From Micromonospora sp. CPCC 205371 (lineage in GTDB: Bacteria > Actinomycetota > Actinomycetes > Mycobacteriales > Micromonosporaceae), in NCBI RefSeq assembly GCF_026130045.1, contig NZ_JAIBNX010000084.1:1-34339 (forward strand): a DNA stretch of 34,339 nt, written 5' to 3'. Below, piece by piece: positions 25,170 to 32,302 of this stretch. Below the pieces are notes generated by a model, which saw nothing but the letters and a program-made list of their open reading frames with translations, did no database searches and had not been told where the DNA came from. The translations under genes were made by a program, and so were the position numbers. Every line of letters begins with the position of its first letter. The first letter of the stretch is position 1.

Positions 25170-26370
25170 GCCAGGCGCCCGTCAGCCGGGCCAGCTTGAG
25201 AGCCAGGTGCAGGCACAGGCGCTCACTACCGTCGCGCAGGTCGGTGCCGGCTAGCTGCTCGACGCGCTGTAGCCGGTAGTACAGCGTGGTGCGGTGCAGG
25301 CGCAGACGTTCGGCGGTGGCGTGCGCGTTGCCCGCGAGGTCCAGATAGGTCTCCAGGGTTTCCAGGAGCACGTGGTTGGACTCGTCGGGCATCACCCGCT
25401 CCAGTCCAGGGTGGACAGAGGTTGAGTCGTCCATCTTGGACAGTACGCGGTAGATGCCGAGACTGGACCACGTCACCACCCGTCCGAGGGCCGGCAGGCG
25501 CGTGGCGACGCGGCTGGCGTGCAGCGCCTCGTCGTAGGAGCGCGCCGCGCCGGCCAGCGCCGGATACGTCGTGCCCACGCCCACGGCGGTGCGGACCACC
25601 GAGGGCAGCCCTCGGGTGGCGCCGCGCAGCGCCTCGTCGAGATGGTCGGCGGTGGCTTCCGGCGAGGGCCGCCCCGCGTTTCGCGAGCCGCACAACACCA
25701 GTACCCCATGGTCGTGACGGGGTAGGTGGAGCGCGCCTTTCGGACCGAGCCAGCGCCTCGTCAGTACCAGGGCCTGCTCCAGCGCGATGCGCGTGACCTC
25801 GTCGGGCGCCTCGCCCGGCGCGATGACCAGGTGGCCGACCAGCGCGGTGGTCGGGCCGTCCGCGCTGATCACGCCCTCCTCCAGCAGAGCGTGCGCGGCG
25901 CGCTCGCCGCCCTGGTCGACGAGCAGCGACCGGGCGGCCTCCGACTCGCGCTCGGCGGTCAGCTCGCCGAGCAGGTTCTCCCGGTACAACGCCAGCGACA
26001 GGTCGGACATCGCGTCGAGCGCCGCGTCGACCTCGCCGTCGGTCATCGACCCGTCCGCGTCGATGAACCACACGAAGCCGAGCAGCAGGTCGTCGTGGCG
26101 CACCGGCAGGCAGATGCGCGGGAGAAGATCAAGTTCGGGGCAGGCGGGTGTGCGCACCGGCTTGCGGGCCTCCAGGATGCCGGCACGCCGGAACCAGGTC
26201 ATCACCTCCGGCGTGGTGTGCCGGCGCAGGATCGAGGCCCGCCGGACGGTGTCCATCGGTTCGGCGTGCTCGCTGTACGCGACCACCCGTTGCCGGCGGT
26301 CTTCGATCAGCGCCGGTCGCCCCACCCGGGCGGCGACGGCATCGACGGTGCGCTGGAGCTCCCCATGCAT
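25162..26370 (-). CDS. PucR/CdaR-family transcriptional regulator
   Basis: A 402-residue regulator. I chose the ATG at 26370 (MHGELQRTVDAVAARVGRPA), which has AGGAC just upstream; a longer start 36 bases further would sit in the divergent promoter. The N-terminal half is a sensory region (RQRVVAYSEHAEPMD, DDLLLGFVWFIDADG) and the middle is the CdaR GGDEF-like domain. The C-terminus is the PucR helix-turn-helix (LETYLDLAGNAHATAERLRLHRTTLYYRLQRVEQL). PucR-family proteins activate amino-acid, purine or proline catabolism in response to the substrate. It is divergent from the flavoprotein gene at 26418, so it probably controls the hydroxyproline-type genes. It is convergent with and overlaps the gene ending at 25169. 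Confidence 0.92.
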   Translation of the reverse strand: MHGELQRTVDAVAARVGRPALIEDRRQRVVAYSEHAEPMDTVRRASILRRHTTPEVMTWFRRAGILEARKPVRTPACPELDLLPRICLPVRHDDLLLGFVWFIDADGSMTDGEVDAALDAMSDLSLALYRENLLGELTAERESEAARSLLVDQGGERAAHALLEEGVISADGPTTALVGHLVIAPGEAPDEVTRIALEQALVLTRRWLGPKGALHLPRHDHGVLVLCGSRNAGRPSPEATADHLDEALRGATRGLPSVVRTAVGVGTTYPALAGAARSYDEALHASRVATRLPALGRVVTWSSLGIYRVLSKMDDSTSVHPGLERVMPDESNHVLLETLETYLDLAGNAHATAERLRLHRTTLYYRLQRVEQLAGTDLRDGSERLCLHLALKLARLTGAWPR

Positions 26371-26401
26371 CGTCCTACCCTTGACGGATTCCGGCCCGCC
26401 G

Positions 26402-26414
26402 CGCAAGCGTTGCG
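26402..26414. promoter_or_regulatory. Candidate operator: inverted repeat CGCAA-GCG-TTGCG
   Basis: A perfect 5-bp inverted repeat with a three-base spacer lies in the 47-bp divergent gap, three bases before the flavoprotein ATG at 26418 and 32 bases before the regulator start. Its position and symmetry suit a dimeric regulator such as the adjacent PucR protein. No binding consensus is known to me. Confidence 0.4.
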
Positions 26415-26417
26415 GGC

Positions 26418-27515
26418 ATGGTCGATGTGGCGGTGGTGGGTGCGGGGATCGTCGGTGCCGCCTGCGCGCTCGCCTGCGCCCGGCGCGGCCTGTCGGTCGT
26501 CGTGCTGGAACGGGGCGGTCTCGTCGCCGGCACCACCGGGTCCGGCGAGGGCAACCTGCTGGTCTCCGACAAGCCGCCCGGCCCCGAGCTCGGCCTGGCG
26601 CTGCTGAGCCTGCGGCTATGGCGGGAGTGGGCGCCGGAGCTCGGGGAGATCGAGCTGGAGCGCAAGGGCGGCCTCATCGTCACGCGGAGCGCAGCGGCGC
26701 TGCCGGCGCTGTCGGCCACGGCCCGCGAGCAGGCCGCCGCGGGAGTGGTCGCCGAGGAGCTCGACGCGTCCGCCGTCCGCGAACGCGAGCCGGCCATCGC
26801 GCCCGACGTCGCGGGCGGGGTCTACTACCCGCAGGACATGCAGGTGCAGCCGGCAAGGGCCGCCGCCGCCATGCTGGCCGCCGCGCGGGATCTGGGCGCC
26901 CGGGTACTCCTCCGTACGCCCGCCGTGGCGGTGCGTCCCGATGGGGTGGACACGCCATCCTCCTCCGTGACGGCGCGCTGGGTCGTCAATGCCGCGGGCG
27001 CGTGGGCAGGTTCCCTCGGCACCGCGCTGCCCGTCGCGCCTCGCCGCGGGTTCGTGATGGTGACCGAGCCCGTCGGGCGGCTGATCCGGCACAAGGTGTA
27101 CTCCGCCGAGTACCTCGACAACGTCGCCTCGGACGCGGCCAGCCTGCAGACGTCCACGGTCGTCGAGGGCACCCCGGCCGGCACCGTGCTCATCGGGGCG
27201 ACCCGGGAGCTGGTCGGTTTTGACCCGGCGCCCAGCCACGACGCGGTCCGCGCGCTCGCCCGGGGCGCGATCGCGCTGTTTCCGGCGCTCGCCAGCGCGC
27301 GGGCCATCCGGGTGTACCGCGGCTACCGCCCCTTCGCACCGGACCACCTGCCCCTGATCGGCCCCGATCCGCGGGTGCCCAGCCTCCTGCACGCGCACGG
27401 CCACGAGGGCGCCGGGATCGGCCTCGCCCCAGCGACCGGTCACCTGATCGCACAGTCAGTCGTGGGGGAGCGGCCCGACCTCGACCTCGCCCCCTTCGAC
27501 CCGGCGCGGTTCTGA
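26418..27515 (+). CDS. FAD-dependent oxidoreductase, D-amino-acid/D-hydroxyproline dehydrogenase-like
   Basis: A 365-residue protein of the DadA/glycine-oxidase fold. It begins with the FAD loop VAVVGAGIVGAACALACARR, then LERGGLVAGTTGSGEGNL, a VVNAAGAWAG segment and a C-terminal YRPFAPDHLPLIGPDP ... GHEGAGIGLAPATGHLIA block that contacts FAD. In bacterial trans-4-hydroxy-proline catabolism such a protein is the catalytic subunit oxidising cis-4-hydroxy-D-proline, with the epimerase (here at 31286) making that substrate. No strong ribosome binding site precedes the ATG. A 13-bp inverted repeat follows the stop. Confidence 0.88.
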   Translation: MVDVAVVGAGIVGAACALACARRGLSVVVLERGGLVAGTTGSGEGNLLVSDKPPGPELGLALLSLRLWREWAPELGEIELERKGGLIVTRSAAALPALSATAREQAAAGVVAEELDASAVREREPAIAPDVAGGVYYPQDMQVQPARAAAAMLAAARDLGARVLLRTPAVAVRPDGVDTPSSSVTARWVVNAAGAWAGSLGTALPVAPRRGFVMVTEPVGRLIRHKVYSAEYLDNVASDAASLQTSTVVEGTPAGTVLIGATRELVGFDPAPSHDAVRALARGAIALFPALASARAIRVYRGYRPFAPDHLPLIGPDPRVPSLLHAHGHEGAGIGLAPATGHLIAQSVVGERPDLDLAPFDPARF

Positions 27516-27530
27516 CGCTTACCTCCTCTA

Positions 27531-27575
27531 CGCCCAGACGCGTACAGCCGGCGCGCGCGGTCACGCGTCCGGGCG
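27531..27575 (+). terminator. Inverted repeat between the flavoprotein and MmpL genes
   Basis: CGCCCAGACGCGT (27531-27543) is complementary at 12 of 13 positions to ACGCGTCCGGGCG (27563-27575), around a 19-base loop, with TA flanks adding two further pairs. It lies in the 118-bp gap after the flavoprotein stop at 27515 and has no T run. It probably terminates the flavoprotein transcript, separating it from the MmpL gene. Confidence 0.5.
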
Positions 27576-27633
27576 TACCCGATGCCGCTCGCCGCCCGAC
27601 GACGCACGCCGCCAGGCTAGGAAGCATCGGGGC

Positions 27634-29892
27634 ATGACCACTACCTTGCCCCGACTCGACGATCCCCGTGCCGCGGCCAGGGCCCGACCCGGTCCGTTGG
27701 GCCGCCTCGCCGGGCTCGCGTACCGCCGGCGAGGGCGGGTGCTGCTGGCGTGGGCGGCCGCCTTCGCGATCGCGTTCGGCGTGTCCGCCGCCTTCGGTGG
27801 CGACTTCACCGCCGACTACTCCGCCCCGGGCTCCGACTCCAAGGCCGCACAGGACCTGCTGGCAGAGCGCTTCCCGGCCCGGGCCGGCGACACCGTCGAC
27901 GTGGTGGTTCACGCCGACGGCCCGGTCACCGATCCCGGCGTGCGCGGCGAGGTGACCGCGCTCCTCGGCGAGCTGACCGGGATGCCGCACGTGGCCGCCG
28001 TCGACGATCCGTACTCGACGCCCGGCGCCGTCTCCGCCGATGGCCGTACCCTGCTCGCCCGGCTGAACCTCGACGTCGCCAACCCGGTCGACATGCCGGT
28101 CGCCGACACCGAGCGCCTGCTGGCCGCCGCCGACGAGGCCGCCCGGCCGGGCCTCGACGTCGCACTCGGCGGGCAGGCGATCCAGCTCGCCGAAGCGAGC
28201 GAGGTCGGCTCGGAGGGCATCGGTCTGCTGGCGGCCGCCGTCATCCTGCTCATCACGTTCGGCTCGGTGGTAGCGGCGGGTCTTCCGATCGGCGTGGCGC
28301 TCGCCGGCCTCGCGGTGAGCGGCGTCTTCGTCGGCGCCGTCGCCCGGCTGATGGACGTACCCGACTGGTCGCCCGTGCTCGGCTCGATGCTCGGCATCGC
28401 CCTGGGCATCGACTACACGCTGCTGATGGTGACCCGGTTCCGCGAGTGGCGCGCCGCCGGGCTCGACCCGGAGGCCGCGACCGTCGCCACGCTGGAGACT
28501 GCCGGCCGGTCGGTACTGGTCGCCGGCGCCACCGTCATGGTCAGCATGCTCGGCCTGTTCGCCATGGGCCTGTCGTTCATGAGCGGCGCCTCCGCCGTGA
28601 CGATGGTCGCCGTGTTCGTCGTGGTGGCCGCCGCACTGACGCTCTTCCCCGCGCTGCTGGGCTATCTGGGCCGGTGGGTCGACCGGCTGCGGCTGCCGCT
28701 CCGTCGCCGTGCCACGACCACGGTCGTCGACGGGCACCTGGTGCCGGCGCGCGGCTGGACCTGGTGGAGCCGGCTCGTTGGGCGGCACCGCGTGCTGGCG
28801 GCGGTGACCGGGACGGCGCTGCTCCTGTTGCTGGCTGTGCCGTTCCTCGGTGTCCACATCGGATTCCCGGACGCCGGCAACGACCCCGAGGGTACGTCGA
28901 ACCGCCGCGCGTACGAGGTGGTGGCCGACGGGTTCGGGCCGGGCGCCAACGGGCCGCTGGTGGTCGTCGCCGACGTGTCCGGTGTGGACGCTGGGCCGCT
29001 GGTGTCTCGCCTAGCGGACGACCTGGCGGCCACGCCAGGCGTCGCCGCGGTGGCGCCGCCGCAGCTCAATCCCGCGGGCGACGCGGCGATGCTCATGGTC
29101 GTCCCGACCACCGGCCCGCAGGCGGCCGCTACCGAAGATCTGGTGCGTACGATCCGCGACGATGTCATCCCGGACGCCGGGGCACGGGCGCACGTGGGTG
29201 GGGTGACCGCCACGGCGATCGACAGCAACGTCGGCCTCGCCAAGCGGCTGCCGCTGCTCATCGGCGGCGTGGTGCTGCTGTCGATGCTGCTGCTGCTGGT
29301 GTCGTTCCGCAGCCTCCTCATCCCGCTGACCGCTGCGCTGATGAACCTCCTGTCGGTCGCGGCGGCGTACGGGGTCGTCGCGTACGTCCTGGAGGGGGGC
29401 TGGGCGGGCCAGCTGATCGGCATCGACACGCCGACCCCGATGGCCGGCTTCATCCCGGTGATCATGTTTGCGATCCTGTTCGGGCTCTCGATGGACTACC
29501 AGGTCTTCCTGCTCAGCCGGATGCGGGAGACGTGGGTGAAGACCGGCGACAACGGGCGTGCGGTGCTGGCGGGGCTCGCCGGCACCGGCCGGGTCATCAC
29601 AGCGGCGGCCGCCATCATGATCGCCGTGTTCGCGGCGTTCGTGCCCATCTCGGACGTCGCGGTGAAGGTGCTCGGCTTCGGCATGGCGGTGGCGATCCTC
29701 ATCGACGCGACCGTCGTCCGGATGCTGCTCGTACCCGCGGTCATGCACCTGCTCGGCCGGGCGAACTGGTGGCTGCCGGCGCGGCTGGACCGGTCCCTGC
29801 CGCAGTTGCACGTCGAGGGGCGACCGGATGTCGGCGTGCCGGCGGCCCCGTTTCGACACTCGTCGGAAGACGCGGCGCTGCGCACTCCCTAA
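27634..29892 (+). CDS. MmpL-family RND transporter
   Basis: A 752-residue RND-type membrane transporter with two repeats. After a basic tail the first membrane helix (VLLAWAAAFAIAFGVSAAF) is followed by an extracytoplasmic domain and five helices carrying the proton-relay Asp-Tyr (ALGIDYTLLMVTRFREW). The second half has another external domain and the matching FGLSMDYQVFLLSRMRE. The family exports lipids, siderophores or hydrophobic compounds by proton exchange. It sits between genes for two apparent subunits of one dehydrogenase and looks inserted there. The upstream gene ends in a hairpin, and the next gene has its own leaderless promoter pattern. Its substrate is unknown. Confidence 0.95.
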   Translation: MTTTLPRLDDPRAAARARPGPLGRLAGLAYRRRGRVLLAWAAAFAIAFGVSAAFGGDFTADYSAPGSDSKAAQDLLAERFPARAGDTVDVVVHADGPVTDPGVRGEVTALLGELTGMPHVAAVDDPYSTPGAVSADGRTLLARLNLDVANPVDMPVADTERLLAAADEAARPGLDVALGGQAIQLAEASEVGSEGIGLLAAAVILLITFGSVVAAGLPIGVALAGLAVSGVFVGAVARLMDVPDWSPVLGSMLGIALGIDYTLLMVTRFREWRAAGLDPEAATVATLETAGRSVLVAGATVMVSMLGLFAMGLSFMSGASAVTMVAVFVVVAAALTLFPALLGYLGRWVDRLRLPLRRRATTTVVDGHLVPARGWTWWSRLVGRHRVLAAVTGTALLLLLAVPFLGVHIGFPDAGNDPEGTSNRRAYEVVADGFGPGANGPLVVVADVSGVDAGPLVSRLADDLAATPGVAAVAPPQLNPAGDAAMLMVVPTTGPQAAATEDLVRTIRDDVIPDAGARAHVGGVTATAIDSNVGLAKRLPLLIGGVVLLSMLLLLVSFRSLLIPLTAALMNLLSVAAAYGVVAYVLEGGWAGQLIGIDTPTPMAGFIPVIMFAILFGLSMDYQVFLLSRMRETWVKTGDNGRAVLAGLAGTGRVITAAAAIMIAVFAAFVPISDVAVKVLGFGMAVAILIDATVVRMLLVPAVMHLLGRANWWLPARLDRSLPQLHVEGRPDVGVPAAPFRHSSEDAALRTP

Positions 29893-29895
29893 CGT
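29890..29895 (+). promoter_or_regulatory. Leaderless-type -10 box TAACGT before the 29902 gene
   Basis: TAACGT begins with the TAA stop codon of the MmpL gene and lies exactly six bases before the ATG at 29902, the same layout as at 23931. It would give a leaderless transcript for the Fe-S/FAD subunit and the epimerase. Confidence 0.5.
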
Positions 29896-29901
29896 GACGC
29901 C

Positions 29902-31293
29902 ATGACGAGCTGGTTCTGCGGGATGGGCGTGTGCTTCGCGTGCGCCGGCCCGCAGAGCCCTCGCACTTGCGTGCCGCCGCCGGCTGGTCCGGTGGACACC
30001 CAGGTCCCCGAGCCGGACGTCGTCGTGGTTGGTGCCGGGCCCGGAGGGCTCGCGGCGGCCGTCGCGGCGGGTGGCGCCGGGTCCCCCGTCGCCGGCGGCC
30101 GCCTCGGCGCGCGGGCCGGGGGGGCGGCCCGCCTGGCCGCCCGGCATCCGCTCATCGACCGGGCGCGGGCCCACCCACGCGTCACCTTCCTACAGCGGCA
30201 TGAGGTGTGGTCCGCCGCTCCCGGCCTGGTTTTACGGGCGGGCGACCGCACGCTGCGGCCTCGGGCCGTGGTGCTCGCGACCGGCGGATACGACCGCGTG
30301 GTGCCGTTTCCCGGCTGGGACCTGCCGGGCGTGGTCACCGCGGGCGGCGCGCAGGCCTTGGCCAAGGAGCGGGGAATCCCCATCGGACGGCGCGTGCTGG
30401 TCGCCGGCACAGGTCCGTTCCTGCTGGCTGTCGCGGCCAGCCTCCGCGCGGTCGGCGCCGAGGTGGTAGCGGTCGTCGAGGCGTCCCGCCTGTCACGCTG
30501 GCTGCGGCACCCGCGCGCGATCGTCGGCTCGCCGGGTCGGCTGGTCGAGGCCGCCCGGTACCTGCGGGGTACCGCGCTGTGGCCGGGGCAGCGGGTCGCG
30601 GCGGTCGAGCGGTACGGGAGCGGTCTGCGCGCGCTGGTGTCTCCCATGGACCGCTGGGTCGAGGTCGACGCGGTGTGTGTCGGGCACGGCTTCACCCCGT
30701 CGATCGAGCTGGCCGTGGCGCTGGGCTGCGACACCCGCACCGACCCGCGCGATGGAAGCCTCGTGGTGACCGTCGACGACGCGCAGCGCTCCACCGTGCC
30801 GGGCGTACTGGTGGCCGGCGAGGCGACCGGCGTCGGCGGTGCCGCGCTCGCCATGGCCGAAGGCGCCATCGCGGGGCTCGCCGCGGCCCACCACATCGGA
30901 CTGGTCGACGACCGGGCTCTCGCCGGCGGGAGCGCACCGCACCGGCGCCGCCGCGCCCGCCGGCTCCGGTTCGCGGATGCCCTGCACGCCGTGTACCCGG
31001 CACCGGACGCGGTGCCGCCCGACGAGACCGTGCTGTGCCGCTGCGAACGGGTCACGGTGGGCCGGGCGCGCGCCGACGTGCTGCGGTACGGCATCGACGA
31101 CGTGCGCGCACTAAAGCTGCTGACGAGGGTGGGCATGGGCATGTGCCAGGGCCGGATGTGTGGCCGGACGGCGCTCGCCCTGCTGCGCGCCGAGACCGGA
31201 CAGGCGCCCGATCCCGTGGCGTTCGCGCGGCGGCCGTTCGCGTTCCCGGTGCCGCTGGGGACGCTCGCTGACGGAGGTGATGACCTTGCGTAG
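29902..31293 (+). CDS. FAD/NAD(P)-binding oxidoreductase with N-terminal 2Fe-2S cysteines and C-terminal BFD-like domain
   Basis: A 463-residue protein resembling the alpha subunit of D-hydroxyproline/sarcosine-type dehydrogenases. It contains VVVVGAGPGGLAAA (about 40-53), RALVLATGGYDRVVPFPGW and LVAGTGPFLLAVAA, and ends with a BFD-like cluster domain whose cysteines are at 379, 381, 415 and 420. The first 30 residues carry four cysteines (6, 11, 14, 23) in the spacing of a Fer2_4 ferredoxin, but the first half of that domain is missing. An in-frame stop at 29890 rules out an upstream extension. The segment after the FAD loop (about 54-85) is also short and atypical, and a seven-G run lies there (30118-30124). 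It may be a fused, partly decayed enzyme or may contain a sequencing indel. Confidence 0.8.
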   Translation: MTSWFCGMGVCFACAGPQSPRTCVPPPAGPVDTQVPEPDVVVVGAGPGGLAAAVAAGGAGSPVAGGRLGARAGGAARLAARHPLIDRARAHPRVTFLQRHEVWSAAPGLVLRAGDRTLRPRAVVLATGGYDRVVPFPGWDLPGVVTAGGAQALAKERGIPIGRRVLVAGTGPFLLAVAASLRAVGAEVVAVVEASRLSRWLRHPRAIVGSPGRLVEAARYLRGTALWPGQRVAAVERYGSGLRALVSPMDRWVEVDAVCVGHGFTPSIELAVALGCDTRTDPRDGSLVVTVDDAQRSTVPGVLVAGEATGVGGAALAMAEGAIAGLAAAHHIGLVDDRALAGGSAPHRRRRARRLRFADALHAVYPAPDAVPPDETVLCRCERVTVGRARADVLRYGIDDVRALKLLTRVGMGMCQGRMCGRTALALLRAETGQAPDPVAFARRPFAFPVPLGTLADGGDDLA

Positions 31294-32281
31294 CCGGATT
31301 GTCCTGCACGCGGTCGACTCGCACACCGAAGGGATGCCGACCCGCGTGGTGACCGGCGGCGTCGGCGTGCTGCCCGGCGCGACGATGCTGGAACGCAAGC
31401 AGCTCTTCGAACGCGACCGCGACGGCCTGCGCCGGCTGTTGATGTTCGAGCCGCGCGGCCACTCGGCGATGTCCGGCGCGATCCTCCAGCCGCCGACCCG
31501 CCCGGACGCCGACTATGGCGTGCTCTTCGTCGAGGTGTCCGGATGCCTGCCGATGTGCGGGCACGGCACGATCGGCGTGGCCACCGTGCTGGTGGAGACC
31601 GGTATGGTGCCGGTCGTCGAGCCGGTCACCACGATCGCGCTGGACACACCGGCCGGGCTGGTGACCGCCGAGGTGGCGGTCGAGGGCGGCCGGGCGCGCT
31701 CGGTCACCATCCGCAATGTCGAGTCGTTCCTGCTGGCCGCAGACCAGAAGGTCGAGGCGGGTGGCACCTTTCGATACGACATGGCCTTCGGCGGCAACTT
31801 CTACGCCATCGTGGAGGCATCGGAGTTCGGCCTGCCGGTCGAGCCGCCGGCCGTGCCGGAGCTTATCCGGCGGGGCTTGCAGATCATGGATGCGATCAAC
31901 GAGCAGGCGCTGCCTGTGCACCCGGGCAACCCTGCGCTTTCTGGATGTCGGCACGTACAGGTCGTCGAGCCGGGTCGAGACGGCGCCGACTCTCGCAACG
32001 CGGTCGTCATCCACCCCGGTTGGGTGGACCGGTCGCCGTGCGGCACCGGTACGTCGGCGCGGATGGCGCAACTGCACGCCCGCGGCCGGCTCGACCTCGA
32101 CACCCCCTTCGTCAACGAATCCGTCCTCGGCACCCGGTTCACCGGCCGGCTCATCGCCGAGACCACAGTGGACGGCCGACCAGCCGTCGTACCGACGGTG
32201 ACCGGCCGAGCCTGGATCACCGCGACCGCGCAGTACCTACTGGATCCGGAAGACCCCTTCCCGGAAGGGTTCCTGCTCTGA
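31286..32281 (+). CDS. 4-Hydroxyproline 2-epimerase (proline racemase family)
   Basis: A 331-residue epimerase. Both catalytic cysteines are present: Cys91 in MCGHGTIG (first site) and Cys252 in DRSPCGTGTSA (second site). The Gly-Thr after the first Cys-Gly-His favours 4-hydroxyproline epimerase over proline racemase. It would interconvert trans-4-hydroxy-L-proline and cis-4-hydroxy-D-proline, feeding the flavoprotein at 26418. I chose the TTG at 31286 because GGAGGT (31273-31278) lies seven bases upstream and MRS..VLHAVDSHTEGMP is the common N-terminus. The ATG at 31280 is too close to that box. It overlaps the preceding gene. The later pathway enzymes (deaminase, semialdehyde dehydrogenase) are not in the window. 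Confidence 0.92.
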   Translation: MRSRIVLHAVDSHTEGMPTRVVTGGVGVLPGATMLERKQLFERDRDGLRRLLMFEPRGHSAMSGAILQPPTRPDADYGVLFVEVSGCLPMCGHGTIGVATVLVETGMVPVVEPVTTIALDTPAGLVTAEVAVEGGRARSVTIRNVESFLLAADQKVEAGGTFRYDMAFGGNFYAIVEASEFGLPVEPPAVPELIRRGLQIMDAINEQALPVHPGNPALSGCRHVQVVEPGRDGADSRNAVVIHPGWVDRSPCGTGTSARMAQLHARGRLDLDTPFVNESVLGTRFTGRLIAETTVDGRPAVVPTVTGRAWITATAQYLLDPEDPFPEGFLL

Positions 32282-32302
32282 CTCTCTGAGAAAGGTGTAG
32301 TC

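Noticed and set aside
31160-31285. Longer N-terminus for the hydroxyproline epimerase starting at 31160
   Set aside because: The added residues are Arg/Ser-rich shadow of the overlapping Fe-S/FAD gene; family proteins begin near MRS..VLHAVDSHTEG, and a ribosome binding site supports 31286.
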